Positions 26,719-38,939 of a stretch of 64,000 bases of DNA are shown here, piece by piece. A program made the translations under genes and the position numbers. Below the pieces are notes generated by a model. It did not search any database. It was not told the origin of the DNA and saw only the letters and a program-made list of their open reading frames with translations. Positions within the stretch are counted from its first letter, which is position 1. Every line of letters begins with the position of its first letter. The stretch comes from Acephala macrosclerotiorum (Eukaryota > Ascomycota > Leotiomycetes > Helotiales > Mollisiaceae), in the NCBI GenBank assembly GCA_014904845.1, contig MU119305.1:97340-161339 (forward strand), written 5' to 3'.

Positions 26719-29700
26719 CTGAGTCGGGCTTCCTCTGAACCAATACGCAAACTCTCCGATTTTCCCAGGTTTTTCACGCATGAAGCTAAGAGATACGACG
26801 TGGGCGTTTGCCCACACGAAGGACGAAGATATGACGATCAATGTTACGCCACGAATTAGAAATCATTCCCACAGGTCCGGTTGCCACATACTATCACGAC
26901 ATATAAATATTCCGCTGGTACGACCACACCTTCATCATCACCCTAACCTCATCTGATCTCATATCAAAGATCGTCACACGCACACATCTATAACATTCTT
27001 CCCCCTCTGCACACCATACGTAAGCTTCAGCTATTTATCCCGGAGGTTTGTGTGCCAGACGGGACGAGAAGAAAACTCAGGCGTGGTGCGAATAGGGCGT
27101 TGGTTGGAGTCAAAAAACCTCCCAAATCCGAAATATAGTATATGGTCAGGTGCAAAGGTGGGACATGAATGGTGCGGCTGCAAGCGCAACTCCGGGAATG
27201 GGAAAGCCAACAGCGCCGCAACACACCAGAGCAGGGCGTTCTAATATGGATGGATGGAATTTAAATGCCTCCTTGTGCTTATACCAGATAGAGAATGAGA
27301 TACTATGGATGCGATGGCGCATACCTTCCTGGATTAAAATTATATACCTACCATCTTCTTGCCACTATTTCTTGTTTTATGTTTGTATTCGTTCAGTTTC
27401 ACCCAATCGAGAAAGACTTCACGGATATAGCAGCTGCAGCCTGGACGGCATCCTGGTACAGTACTCCGTAGTCCAACAGCCCAGTTGACGGAACCTTCCA
27501 ATTTTCCCACATGGCGCAAAGTTTAAGATCCATGATTCAACGTTCCTTCCAGAAGTACAAGCCCCTCGGCCAAAGTTCCCAATGTGCCACGCGACCTCGG
27601 GTATCAGCAGCAAGTGGACACCTGCAAGATATTTCCCCAGAAAGTCAGTGCGGCGGGTAAATAGAACAAGAGAAGGGTCGGCCCTCCTTTCGGTTGAATG
27701 CGCAGATGTGGGGCGTGGATGCAGGGGCGAGAGATTGCGTCCAGCTCGATGCGGAGGAGGGGAGGGATTTTGCTCATTGCATTCAAGGGTATGTAGAAAG
27801 TGACTTCGGAACTTTCCAACATTCTCTGAAGCCCTGATCTCAGCCATGCTCATCGGGGCTTATGAGGTTCTTACCAGAGAGAAGAGAAGCGAGAAGTGAA
27901 AAGCGAAATGTAACTAAGTTACATCTTCTCCTCTGATTCTCGGTCCTTCTTTTCTCAAGCGGAGGGAAGGAGGTTGGCATCACGACACGGAAAGCGGAAG
28001 AAAATACAAAGCAAGGAGTGACTTATGGGTGTGAGGCGTAAATGGGTGATTGGAGGATTCGTCCAAGGTTTTTTACGCGCCGGATGCGAAGAGGGGAATT
28101 GGCGGGGTGCGTCCTCCGCGTGAGGCGCAGCTGTGGAAGTATGGTCCAGAGTGTCACATGTGGCGGAGGGGGAAAGTTGGAGGGGTCTAGAGGATCGGCG
28201 GATTTCCTGCGTGTAGATGGAACTGGTGGGGAGAGGTTGCTTGGATTGGATTTTGAGATCTGAGATCTGATAAAGGAGGCTTAGTGCTGTAGGATGGTGA
28301 GGGTCGAGAAGTGAGAGGTTGGGGTGAGTTGAAGGCAGCGTGCGCGTGGAGCGGGAGATCTTCTGAAGTTGAGATGATTCTTTGCGCCTCCGTACCTTGG
28401 AGAAAAGGACATGCAGAGTTCTTGGAGGCAATTGCGACTCTTTTGCGTACTTCTCTTCCCATTTCGGATGGATCCTCCTATGCCTTTCATTGGTGTTTTC
28501 TTCGCCCCTATTTAACTCACCCTTGCACCAAATTATGTTTTTTTTTTTTTTGGCCATCCACTCCCAACATTATTTGCACCTCTCTCTCTCTGTGTGTGCA
28601 TTGTTTACTCTCTTACTCAACTTACAACAAAACTTGACTTCGGATCAATGTCCGACATGGCGCTTCAATGTGTTGTGCCACAAGTCCATCTGGTCCGCTC
28701 ACTTTCAAGTCTCTAGTCAATGTCTAGAATGTCGCACCATATGTTAGTGTGAATTAAGCCCACATCGGAATAGAATACGGGTTGAGATTCATACAGCGGA
28801 ACTTGGTGAAGTTAGAGCAGGAAGACCGACGATTCGTGCAACGAGCCATGTTAAAATAACGGCTATTAGAGAGGAATATCGAGCTGAGCCATTTTTAGAG
28901 GAGTTTCGATCTGCACTTGCTTCGAGAATTGTTCCTCACTCTCAACTCTTCCACCTCAGAAAGTGACATTCCAGGATTTTGGGCTTTTGATAATGAATTG
29001 ACTTTTCGGGCATTGTTGGTCTTGTCACATCTACCATTGTTCTCGCCATCATGACTGGATTGAACCCCGGATGCCCCCATCGACAAATGCCTCCGTGCTG
29101 TCGATATGGCTCTGTCTCATACTGCTGGTTGACACAATCTCCTCACGTCGCCTACTATGGTCAAGGCATGTTGAGAAATTGAAAGCATTGCTTTCAGAGT
29201 TGGATCTTGCCGCTCCGTACCGATATCCCCTTCCAACGGAACTCTAGAGTCGCTCTCAACAAGGTCACTCCGTATGCAACTTTTCTGTGGGTAGATGTCA
29301 TCATGTCAGAGACCGAAGCCTCAGTTCACTTTCTGTGTCCGAGCTGCGAGTATCTAGAGTGGGTTAAGGAAGGCTGGCAGTAAATATTTAGGAATTGAGA
29401 ACCTTCTTTTGACACGGTTGGCTTGCAAGCGCTTTCATCCTTTCCACGAGCCTACACGGAGATAGCAAAATCAACCCTTAAGTTGCAAACCCTTATCTTG
29501 CCAAGACAGGTCGCATAACCTGGGGCATTTCAGCAGCATGATTAGGTGCCTGCTTAATTGAGGAGCATTGGTATGAATAAGACAGGAATTTGATCTGAAC
29601 CTTTGAAGGTACGTGATGCAACTAGGTCCTCAGCCTTCTTGCCAGGTATTACTTGAACTAGGAAACTATCATCTGCTGTTTAGTGCCAGACCCGGCTCTC

Positions 29701-30492
29701 GAGTCTTGCTTGGCACAGGAGATCGTATTCAAGATTAACTCTCTGAGCATACAAGCTGAGACGCAACTCATTGAAGAGCTTTCATGCTTGTCTTGCTATT
29801 GGATTCCATGGGTGATCACTCGCTTGGGCGAATTGCAGCAAATTATATCTCGCTATTAACGGACGAAGTATCATAAGCAACATGATTTCATTCACTCTCA
29901 TCCCGAATGATGTAAGATTACCAATACAGGAGGCACCGAGCACTTACTTGAAATCACTTTCAATCTTTCCTCCAATACCCTGAGAGATGCGACCTGCGCT
30001 TCCAGCCATTTGCAAGCTTCTTCCTTTCTTAGACTTAGACTTACTCATCAACCACTTTTGTCCCAACTCAGAAGTCTCGCCACTTCTCTCCCGCTCATGG
30101 CAAAGCTTCACTTTCCGCTAGCTCAAATGCTTCCCACTCTCGCAATCGTTCCCCTAATCCAATGAACAAGCAACCCAGGCCTTTTTATTCTTCCCCTGTT
30201 ATCAGAGGAAACGCTCACTCTTATTTCTAATTTTCCATGCTCTTATATCAAGCTACCCTCACTTCTGCAACGAATTGACGCCCAACCTTCTCATCTCATA
30301 CCTACTCTCCTGCGAATATCTCCTTCATTGACCAACAGACACTGAAGATTCGATTCAATCGACTTTGCAATCCCTCCAAAAGTGACACGCCAAGCTCCCT
30401 CTACACCAACCAAGAAGCCCACACTCAAATCCCCAATACAGTTCAACACACATCCCCCCACACAACAATCCTCACCATCTTTACCATTAATC
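26719..30492. other. Intergenic region, no gene recognised
   Basis: Open frames on both strands, the longest being 200 codons at 27955-28557 minus, are Ser/Pro/Arg-rich, overlap each other and show no domain. Pyrimidine-rich tracts near 26960-27010 and a 14-base T run near 28539 followed by CT/GT microsatellite sequence are visible. The final part is the pyrimidine-rich leader of the BTB-domain gene. Confidence 0.4.
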
Positions 30493-33400
30493 ATGACAAG
30501 CCAAGCCGACTCTACACTTTCCAAAATGACTGAAGGTGACGGCGTCAGGACTCCAATCCAACCAAGAGCCAGGTCTAGGTCTCAAAGTCGAGTCCTAGAC
30601 TCTATGCCGTCGAGATGGCGGGCGATTCAAACTCCGAAGAAGCGGTCTCGCTCATTTTCTACGAGTCCGAGACAAGATGGGATGGGCTCTCCGGAATTGG
30701 GTACCTTGAGGCTAGCGGGAGAAGAGGCTCCAAATCAGGCGGCGGGAGAAGATTCTCAACCTTTAGTCTCGGATTCACTTTTGCCTTCGCCTCAGCCGCC
30801 CTCGCATAGCGAGAATCTAGCAGCAGCAGAGCCCCCAAGTCAACTAGCTGCACCGGAGCCCAAGCCCGCACTTACACCTCTGCCAAAACGACTGTCGGTC
30901 CAAGAACGGCTTGCGCTAGACAGGATTCCGAATCTAGTTGTTGAGAAACAGAACATCCATTCAACGGATTCGCCACTACCCAAACAGGCATCAAAGCCAC
31001 AGACTACCCTGATTGAGGAGGTACCACAAGCACAACGTTCACAACCTCTTATGCCTATTCCTCGGGAGCCACCTCCTCAGAAACAACTGAATGCCCAGAT
31101 CCCAGTAGCGGGCGAGGATACATCTCAATCCCCTCTCACACCACTCTCTTCTCACAAACGCCCACGTCCCCAGGCACTTACACCGAAACAGAACCGAGAT
31201 TCCGCACCTGTAAAGGCAAATGAACCCGAGAGAAAGAAAGAGATAGAAGTGGTCGATCTCCTATCTTCCGATGACGAAGTCCCACCACCAAAGTCAGAAC
31301 CTCCGAAGAAGAAGCGACGGCTGGTCTCTCGCAAGACAATGTCGCCTTCTAAGCCCAAGGTCAAAAGTTATGTTAGTGACTCGGGAAGCGACTCAGAGAG
31401 CGAAGAGGACGATCCAATCGGAGATCCAGATTTCAAGCTCCATCCAAGACATACCAGGTCAAAATCCAGACAGGTGGCCGAGGGTTCAGGTCGGAAGAAG
31501 GGAGGGAGGGAAGGTGAGAGGTCTGGATTTGAAGGGTTGTTGGTGCAGACCGAAGTAAAGCAGGCTGAAAGTCCTAGTCAGGTTGGGGAATTGGGGAAGC
31601 GAAGACGTGGAAAGACGGGACAGACAATACCGTCTGAGAAAGTGGGTGAAAGTCTCAGGAATCGTGGAACATCGGGCGAAGGAGAATCGTCCAGATTGGG
31701 AAAGAGATCATCGCCGCCGAAGATCTCCACGATTCTGAGAGAGGCGGCTTTGTTGAATCAAGGACAACAGCTGAAAGCTTTGGCGAAAGGAACAGCTTCC
31801 AAGGAGGATGGTCTTTCGTCTGATCCTCAAGAGCAAGGCCGGGGTGTTCCCAAGAAGTCTAATATATCGCGATCTTCGAGCAGAACGAAGCAGTCCTTGC
31901 AAAGCTCAGCCACATTGAATTCAGCTTCAACGGTGATCGAATCGGCGGATAAAAAGCATCCCATCGACAAGAGTACTTGCAAGAGCCGTACTGCAGGCAA
32001 TATTTGCGACCTAGACGAATTGAGGCGCCACAACTCTGAGCTCTTGAACATTCAAAAGGAATCACGGCTTTCGAAGAGCATTCGCGACGTACTGCAAACC
32101 ACTCCAGAGGCGCCCAAGATCCAAGAGTCAAGAACATCAAATGCTATAGAAGACGAATCACACAATGCTTCCAAGGTGCCTAGACTCGAACAACCCCCGG
32201 GGTCCAATCGTTCTCGTCAGCTTAAGAGACCGAAGAAGGATCTCATCAGAGAAATCATGGAACGACAGGTGGCCGCACCTCCAAAGAAAGCTGCACACAA
32301 GGGCAAAGGCACAGGAGCTCAGAAATCATCTCCCAAGAGGAAGAGGAAGGCAAAGAAGCCACTTGTGGAACCAAAGGATTCGATGGTGAAAAAGAGGAAA
32401 TTAACAGATGTGTACGACGACTTTGAGGACGATCGCATAGAGGATACAAGCCCCAGTTCAGGGAGTTGGCGCAAAGCCCTTGACAAGATTGGAGAGTCAT
32501 CTACCGATTCTAGAAGGGGCTCAAACAAGAAAGAAGGTGTATCTGACGGCTTAGCAATGGACGAATGGAGATATGCCAAAGGTGATGAGTACAACTTTGG
32601 AGCTGAGACGAAGCTCGAGCGGGAATCGGCAAGCATCGTCGCGAAAGTACTCAAAGGCAGCCCGATAAATAATGAGAAACTGAAGGTGGCGAAGAAGAAG
32701 GCAAGCGACGGCTGGACAGAAGCTTTGTTTTGCTTTAAACTGACTTCTAGCAGAACGATACTGGGACGAGGGTTCCAACTTTGGGAACGACCCAAATACG
32801 AGACTCCACAACGCCTTCGTCGTCCACGTCGTCGCCCTCATCAAAGAGGCAGCAGCTTGAGAATCTGCCGCCAACATTTCTGTAAGTGGCCAGTGCCAAT
32901 GTCAATGTATGTGCTGAGTGATAGCAGGAAACCTCTCCCAGATATACTACAGATAACAATCGGACCAGATGTGTTCTCTATCCACCAAGAAATCCTTCAG
33001 TGGCATTGTCCAGTATTGGCTGAGGTATGCCGTATCAGCGGAGGACGTCTGCCACCCATGATGGCTGATGTAGAGGTGGATGTCTTCGGGCTGTTCTTGT
33101 ACTGGTTGAACGGTCAGGCTTATCGACTCCTGGGCAAGGACTTGCTACTAAACTCGCTTGGAAAGCCAGCATACCAACAGCGACTGGTGAAGCTCTGGAT
33201 CTTGGCAAGCAGGCTTCGCATGCCGAAGCTTCAAAACGATGCAATCGACATGCTCGAGACAAGGCGGATGAGCGAGCACCACGAGGGGCAAATCCAAACG
33301 AAGTATTTCGGGTACGTTTACGATAATACCGTCAAGGGCGATGGTCTACGGAGATATATCATTGACACCTGCCTCAAGAGCGCGTTCTCAAAGGAGATTT

Positions 33401-33543
33401 ACGACGCGTTTCCAAAGGAGCTTCAAGAGGATATCTTCGAAGCAACTCTAGTCAAACTAGAGAACCGGGATAGCCGTAAGAACGACGAGGTTGGCATTCC
33501 TGGGACGGAGGCGTACCACGTCGTTGAAGGCAATAGCAGATAG
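30493..33543 (+). CDS. Large disordered protein with C-terminal BTB-like domain
   Basis: Start chosen at the ATG at 30493; the open frame extends upstream only from a GTG. Exons: 30493-32685, 32754-32881 and 32928-33543 (978 aa). Residues 1 to about 730 are low-complexity and charged, with many Ser-Pro sites. They include an acidic VVDLLSSDDEVPPP stretch resembling a SUMO-interaction motif followed by a basic PKKKRRL nuclear-localisation-like motif. Other Lys/Arg clusters (SPKRKRKAKK) follow. From about residue 775 there is a BTB/POZ-like fold (DILQITIGPDVFSIHQEIL, then DVFGLFLYWLNGQAY and a helical extension). Fungal BTB proteins of this kind mediate protein-protein contacts. A nuclear or chromatin-associated role is inference. 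Both introns can be read through without a stop because their lengths (68 and 46) add to a multiple of three. Confidence 0.75.
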   Translation: MTSQADSTLSKMTEGDGVRTPIQPRARSRSQSRVLDSMPSRWRAIQTPKKRSRSFSTSPRQDGMGSPELGTLRLAGEEAPNQAAGEDSQPLVSDSLLPSPQPPSHSENLAAAEPPSQLAAPEPKPALTPLPKRLSVQERLALDRIPNLVVEKQNIHSTDSPLPKQASKPQTTLIEEVPQAQRSQPLMPIPREPPPQKQLNAQIPVAGEDTSQSPLTPLSSHKRPRPQALTPKQNRDSAPVKANEPERKKEIEVVDLLSSDDEVPPPKSEPPKKKRRLVSRKTMSPSKPKVKSYVSDSGSDSESEEDDPIGDPDFKLHPRHTRSKSRQVAEGSGRKKGGREGERSGFEGLLVQTEVKQAESPSQVGELGKRRRGKTGQTIPSEKVGESLRNRGTSGEGESSRLGKRSSPPKISTILREAALLNQGQQLKALAKGTASKEDGLSSDPQEQGRGVPKKSNISRSSSRTKQSLQSSATLNSASTVIESADKKHPIDKSTCKSRTAGNICDLDELRRHNSELLNIQKESRLSKSIRDVLQTTPEAPKIQESRTSNAIEDESHNASKVPRLEQPPGSNRSRQLKRPKKDLIREIMERQVAAPPKKAAHKGKGTGAQKSSPKRKRKAKKPLVEPKDSMVKKRKLTDVYDDFEDDRIEDTSPSSGSWRKALDKIGESSTDSRRGSNKKEGVSDGLAMDEWRYAKGDEYNFGAETKLERESASIVAKVLKGSPINNEKLKVAKKKASDGWTEALFCFKLTSSRTILGRGFQLWERPKYETPQRLRRPRRRPHQRGSSLRICRQHFCKWPVPMSMYVLSDSRKPLPDILQITIGPDVFSIHQEILQWHCPVLAEVCRISGGRLPPMMADVEVDVFGLFLYWLNGQAYRLLGKDLLLNSLGKPAYQQRLVKLWILASRLRMPKLQNDAIDMLETRRMSEHHEGQIQTKYFGYVYDNTVKGDGLRRYIIDTCLKSAFSKEIYDAFPKELQEDIFEATLVKLENRDSRKNDEVGIPGTEAYHVVEGNSR

Positions 33544-34197
33544 GGCAGGTCGGAGGGTAGGGATTGGAGGAGAGTTCGGAATGGGGGGGAGTTTTGTCCC
33601 TATGTATGAGTCTATCAGTCAGCCAAGGTGTTAAGGGATGAGAGCGCGGACTCAGCCAATGATTGATAGCAGAATACGCATTGATTTCGCATAGAAATCT
33701 CTGCGTTTGTATCTGGTGTTGATGTTGAAAAGGTGGTTTTCTGGTGCAAATACAAATCAATGTCGAGAAGTTCAGGTCCAAGAGGGGTGGGTCTTCGACA
33801 TCAGAGGCGCAACGCCGATCAGCCGCTCGCTTATGGTTCCCAATTAGGACTAGTTGTTGAGCTTATTTCGGGATCTCTTTTTCCCGTGGGCTTCAGATCT
33901 CGAAAGCGGATTTCCTCTCCCTTTCACGCCCACTAGGTCGGGTCTCTCACGACCCGAGCAGCCTCATGGCCACCACGAACAACAGAAAAATCCGCAGCAG
34001 AACAGAAGAATGTCTCCGCCATTCAATCAGCACTATTCAGAGACTCTCCCAATAGAAAGAGTCGTGAGCGTTCTTTCCTTCTTGGTAAACTTGACTTGAC
34101 TACGGATTCTCGATATCCGGGAAGGCTTGATATTCAAATCTTTGTGCTGAGTGGGGAAAGGTAGCAAGGCCATTCTCTCCTATGTGAGCACAAGTAG
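33544..34197. other. Intergenic, 3' flank and promoter region
   Basis: Contains the 3' UTR of the BTB gene and the promoter of the Rds1-like gene. No further gene seen. Confidence 0.4.
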
Positions 34198-34204
34198 TAT
34201 ATAG
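34198..34204 (+). promoter_or_regulatory. TATA box of the Rds1-like gene
   Basis: TATATAG lies 138 nt before the ATG at 34336, followed by a CT-rich and CA-rich leader with CAATCACAC-type sequence usual at fungal transcription starts. Confidence 0.45.
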
Positions 34205-34335
34205 TGCTTTCGACCTTTCTGTCTTTTCTTCCATTCCTCACTCTCGGCAATCATCACATCTTCTCAGCTTTGCTTGTCCATCTCTCTCAAATCCATTGCA
34301 ATCACACAAAGTCCATTTAAGCAAACAACATCACA

Positions 34336-35364
34336 ATGCGTTTCTCTTCGACCGCAGTCGCTATCACTGGCATCCTCTCTGCAGCTTCTGCAGCACCAAC
34401 CAAGAGACAAGCCGCTTCCACCGACATCGACGCCATCATTCTGCAATATGCGTTGACAGTGAGCGGCTCCCTCCAATTCGCGTCTGTATCAACTAAATTT
34501 CATTAGCTCGAGCACCTTGAGAACGCATTCTACAAGAAGGCTCTGTCCATGTGGGATCAAGGGTCTTTCGTCGCTGCTGGCTTCCCTGCTATGATCTACG
34601 ACGAACTCAAATACATTGCCCACGATGAGGAGGGACACGTTGTCTACCTCGAGGCTGGTCTTACCGCTGCTGGTGCTACTCCTGTTGCTGCTTGCGAATA
34701 CTCATTCCCAATGTCGACTCCCAAGGAATTCATTTCTCTCGCATCTGTCATTGAGGGTGTCGGAGTTTCAGCATACCTAGGAGCTGCTCCTCTGATCACC
34801 GACAAGGCATACCTCACGGCAGCAGGCGCCATTCTCGTCACTGAGGCTCTTCATCAATCCGCCACCCGCGGAGCAGTCGGCGAGATCCCAATGGCCAATG
34901 TCTTCGGCACACCCATGGGTATAAATGCTACCTATTCCATTGCCAGTGCTTTCATCACATCATGCCCATCCATCAACATGCCACTTCCGGTCGCCGCCTA
35001 CCCCACCCTTACTCTCGTCAGCGGCTCTCCCACCTCTACGTCAGCTACGATTGACCTTGAGCTCAAGACTATACCCTCTGGTACCTTCTATGCTACATTC
35101 GTCAGTGGTCTTGACATCGTTGCCGTCGCACCACAAAGCAGTAGCAATGGCATGATCATGGTTTCAGTCCCTGAGATGAGCTCTGGTCAAGGATATGTAT
35201 TCTTGACTTCCGACAATTCCGGCAACCTGACTGATTCCAACATCTTGGCTGGTGAGTGTCCCGCTTTCCCATACACACTATCTTTAAGCTAACATCTTGC
35301 AGGACCTGCAATCCTTGAGGTCACTCCAAGCTCGCCAACTTTCAACCTCGCCATCACCAAGTAA
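34336..35364 (+). CDS. rds1: Rds1-like secreted protein with ferritin-like fold
   Basis: Exons 34336-34458, 34507-35251 and 35303-35364 (309 aa), all with GTGAG-type donors and consistent phases. A signal peptide covers about residues 1-20, followed by a Lys-Arg processing-like site (PTKRQ). The body begins DIDAIILQYALTLEHLENAFY, the ferritin-like helix pattern of the Rds1/dessication-related family. Further family-like segments are HDEEGHVVYL and ITDKAYLTAAGAILVTEALH. The C-terminal part is Ser/Thr-rich beta-strand sequence. In Schizosaccharomyces pombe the namesake is reported as induced by stress and nutrient limitation. The biochemical activity is unknown. Codon use is strongly C-ending, suggesting high expression. 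Confidence 0.9.
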
Positions 35365-36484
35365 AGGTCTCGAGTCTCACAACATTTGATGCATCTTTAC
35401 GCAGGTCACGATAATATCATGTCAGCTTTTGGACAAACAACTGTCTGGTGATCCCTGTGCTTGAGCACAAGGTATTCTGGCGTTTTGGAAATTCTCATAG
35501 TTCAAATTGTACCGAAAGATTGATGAAGGAATAATTTATAATGCTAGTCACTCAATTCATAATCATACACGAATCTCTCTTTCTTCACGTTTCCATGTGT
35601 CAACTCCAAGTCCAAGGCTAAAGTGGTCAGCTTTTGCCTTCAGGCATCAATCAATTTGCACACATAATCGTCTTATTTCCTTCCGCACCTTACGATGCTG
35701 CAAGAACACGACAGGACATGTCCTAGAAACTTGGCCCTAGATTTCTGCACCACGTGACTCTGGCATATTTCAGTTGAGATATATCTTTCATCGTGGGGGA
35801 TTTGCCACCTCCCCCTTTCTGTTTATCAATCAGTCGTTATATCTCGCATTATCTAGGCGAAGGAATCATTTTCATGTTCCATCCTATCCTTCCATCACGC
35901 GATGCCCCTTTTCATGCTACGCTGAATCGAGCCTAGCGGGAACAGACTCAAGCGAGCGAACAGACTCTTCCGACGTTCTGCCACTTCTTCTCTTTCTCTT
36001 CAACACTCAGCTCTTGGCCCAAAATGTACGTCAGAGAGTCTATTTTGTCTCATTCTGATCAGTGGTCACTACCATCAGTTCAGCATCATTTCCTTCATCA
36101 TTCCTATCAAAATGCGGGGTACTGGCACCTGTTAAGTACGAACGCCCTTGCGCCAGACAAGGATCTGCACAATGACGGAGCCCCTCCAAGCACCACTTTT
36201 TTACGTACAAATTTGCAATTTTCTTCACTCAAAACGTCTGCTTCTTCTGCCTACTCTCGGACATGACCACTTGCATCTTGTCATCTGCCTTATCGAAGGA
36301 TTCGAATGTTCTATCTGCGGGTCGGTGACTTTTCTAGCTCGCGGGGTGACGCGGGATACGTTTGGGAAGGGAACTAAGCTCTGAAGGACGGGCTTGGATT
36401 TGCTTAAAACTTCCTTCTGCTCCTCCGCTTTCTTTATTGATGTTCTAGAAGGTGTCATTCTTTCAAGATCAGATAGCTGCGAAG
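35365..36484. other. Intergenic between Rds1-like and permease genes
   Basis: About 1.1 kb, CT-rich toward its end, probably the permease promoter and leader. No gene recognised. Confidence 0.4.
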
Positions 36485-38287
36485 ATGTCGAAACACCATG
36501 CAGAAACAGACGCGGATGCAGCCCAACTGGCTGCATTGGGTCACAAGAGCGAATTAAACAGGAATTTCTCCCCATTGGCTATGCTGGGATTGGCATTCGC
36601 TATCTTGAATTCTTGGACGGCGTTGGCGGCCTCACTTTCTTTGGCTTTGCCTAGTGGTGGTCCTACTTCTGTTCTTTGGGGTTTGATCAGTATGTATCCC
36701 CTCTTCCTTGGTCAATGAGGGTTGTGCTCACGTGAAATAGCTGCTGGTGTTTGTAACCTCTCTCTTGCTGTCTCACTCGCAGAATTCCTTTCTGCGTATC
36801 CCACGGCGGGAGGACAGTATCACTGGGTGGCAGTGATCTCCTGGAAGAGATGGGTACCTCTGTTGTCTTGGATTACGGGTTGGATCAACACTTCAGGATG
36901 GATCGCACTCGTTGCCTCCGGTGGTTTACTCGGATCCCAATTGATCGTTGGAATTATCTCTCTGATGAATTCCAACTATGCTCCTCAACGTTGGCACCAA
37001 TTTCTCATCTATATCGGCTACAACCTTGTCGCGTTCCTCATCAACGCTTTCATGACTGGCGCGTTGCCGTTGGTTACCAGAGGTGCATTTATTTGGAGTA
37101 TTTTGGGCTTCGTGGTTATTAGTATCACGGTATTGGCTTGTTCGAGTCCGAACTATTCGTCGGCAGAGTTCGTCTTCACGGAATTTTTGAACGAGACTGG
37201 GTGGCCGGATGGAATTGCTTGGCTGCTTGGTTTACTGCAGGCAGGGTTGGGGTTGACGGGTTTTGATGCCGTTGCTCATAGTAAGCTTATATTCACCCTT
37301 TTAATGACAGACATTGACGGGGTCGTCAGTGATTGAGGAAATTCCCAATCCAGCAGTCGAAGGTCCGAAAATCATGATTGCTTGTGTCGGTATCGGAATC
37401 TTCACAGGCTTCATTTTCTTGATGGTCCTTCTCTTCGTTGCTGGACAGATCGATGGTCCCGACGGTATCATCGAGTCAGCAGCCGGGCCATTGCTTCAGA
37501 TTTTCTACAACGCCACCGGAAGCAAAGCTGGAGCTATTTGCCTCTTGATGTGAGCTCCTCGCCCTCGCTTTCGATGGAATAGTACTGACAGAAACAGCTT
37601 CCCACTCGTTTGCCTCCTGTTCGCAACAATCTCCATCATGACAACCTCAAGCCGCATGACCTACGCATTCGCCCGAGACGGCGGTCTCCCGTTCTCCCGC
37701 ATCTTCGCAAAAGTTCATCCCAAGCTCGAACTTCCCTTGAACGCGCTTTACCTCACTGTCGTCCTGGTCATCATCTTCGGCTGCATTTTCTTGGGATCCA
37801 GCAGCGCGTTCAACGCCATTATTTCTGCGTCCGTCGTAGCTCTCGGCGTCTCGTACGGTATCCCGATTGCGATCAATTGTATTCGGGGACGAAAGATGCT
37901 CCCTGCTTCTAGGCCGTTTAGGCTTGGTGGCTTGGTGGGGTGGACTGCGAATTTAATCGGTCTTTCGTATGTCATTGTCACGACGGTTCTGTTCCTGTTC
38001 CCGCCTGACTTGCCTGTCACGGGGTCGAATATGAGTGAGTCTTCCTTCCCTTTTCGGACATTACGAGGAAGATTGTACTAACAAGAACAGATTACTGCGT
38101 CGTCGTGTTCTTCATCATCCTCGTCATCTCCATCGTCCAATGGTTCGCGGACGGGCAAAAGAATTTTAGTGGACCAAGAGTCAACATCGAGCAGCTGGCG
38201 AATGGGGAAGTGGTTGGCATGGATCCTGTCCTTGAGTCAGAAGAAGGCTCGGGAAGTTACAGAGAGAGTGAAAAGGAAGTCAAGTAG
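36485..38287 (+). CDS. APC-family amino-acid/choline/GABA permease
   Basis: Plasma-membrane proton-coupled importer of the fungal ACT subgroup (choline, GABA or amino-acid permeases). Five exons: 36485-36689, 36741-37280, 37330-37549, 37598-38034 and 38091-38287. Phases match and give 532 aa. About 12 hydrophobic spans are visible. The N-terminal signature LNRNFSPLAMLGLAFAILNSW, the TAGGQYHWVA motif, AHMIEEIPNP between spans (created across intron 2) and SRMTYAFARDGGLPFS are typical of this group. The hydrophilic C-terminal tail is acidic. Start at MSKHH; the open frame extends upstream only to a GTG. The substrate cannot be assigned from sequence alone. Confidence 0.92.
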
Positions 38288-38939
38288 TGTCAGGAGGGCG
38301 ATAGTAGATGTGATATATGAAGTGTCGGTAGTATGGGTTGTGTGTGATCTGGAAACGAATTCACCAAGGGTACTGAGTCTTCTTTTCCTCCATCTGCATC
38401 TTTCCCCACTCCTGCAATTGTTCTGGCCCGTTTCGCTTTACTTTCTATGTCATTGTCTGGAAACACACCCGAAGCATGCTTTGCAGATGCCTAGATTACC
38501 CTGTTCTCTAGGCGAGCGTCTGTATGACTATGTCTAGTGCAGATCTCACTTTTCTTATCGAGGAAGTCTCAGGTGCTCCCAAAACAGCTGGACGTGGGAG
38601 TATTGTTTATGCTGCAATTGCACGAGAGATGGGATCGCTTGAGTGTCTCTTTTGGTTGCGTTTGTGTCTCTGTGACTTCGTTAACAATGAAAGCCTCGAC
38701 GTTCCTACTTCCTCTAGCGCCGGGAATCTGTCCTCGAACTTTAAGGCAGCATTCTACCTCTCGGTTGTCGATTCTCAATCGAACCGGTCGCTTTCACCAC
38801 GAAGTCTGAACCGTGGAAGAATGCTGCGAACTTCGAGCCAAGACATTATCGCGTGTCAGAGGAATGTGGATGCATATCTCGAGAGCAAGCAGTGTCATAA
38901 CAATCCAAGTCCGCGTCTGCGAAGGAAATTTAAATCTGA
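38288..38939. other. Intergenic between permease and SET pseudogene
   Basis: Holds the permease 3' UTR. A 185-codon plus-strand frame (38524-39081) starts here but its second half lies antisense to recognisable SET pseudogene sequence, so I do not call it. Confidence 0.4.

Noticed and set aside
27955..28557. 200-codon minus-strand open frame
   Set aside because: Low-complexity Ser/Pro/Arg sequence starting in a poly-T tract complement; no conserved feature.
30382..30492. 37-codon N-terminal extension of the BTB-domain gene
   Set aside because: It begins at GTG; nuclear fungal genes use ATG, and the first in-frame ATG is at 30493.
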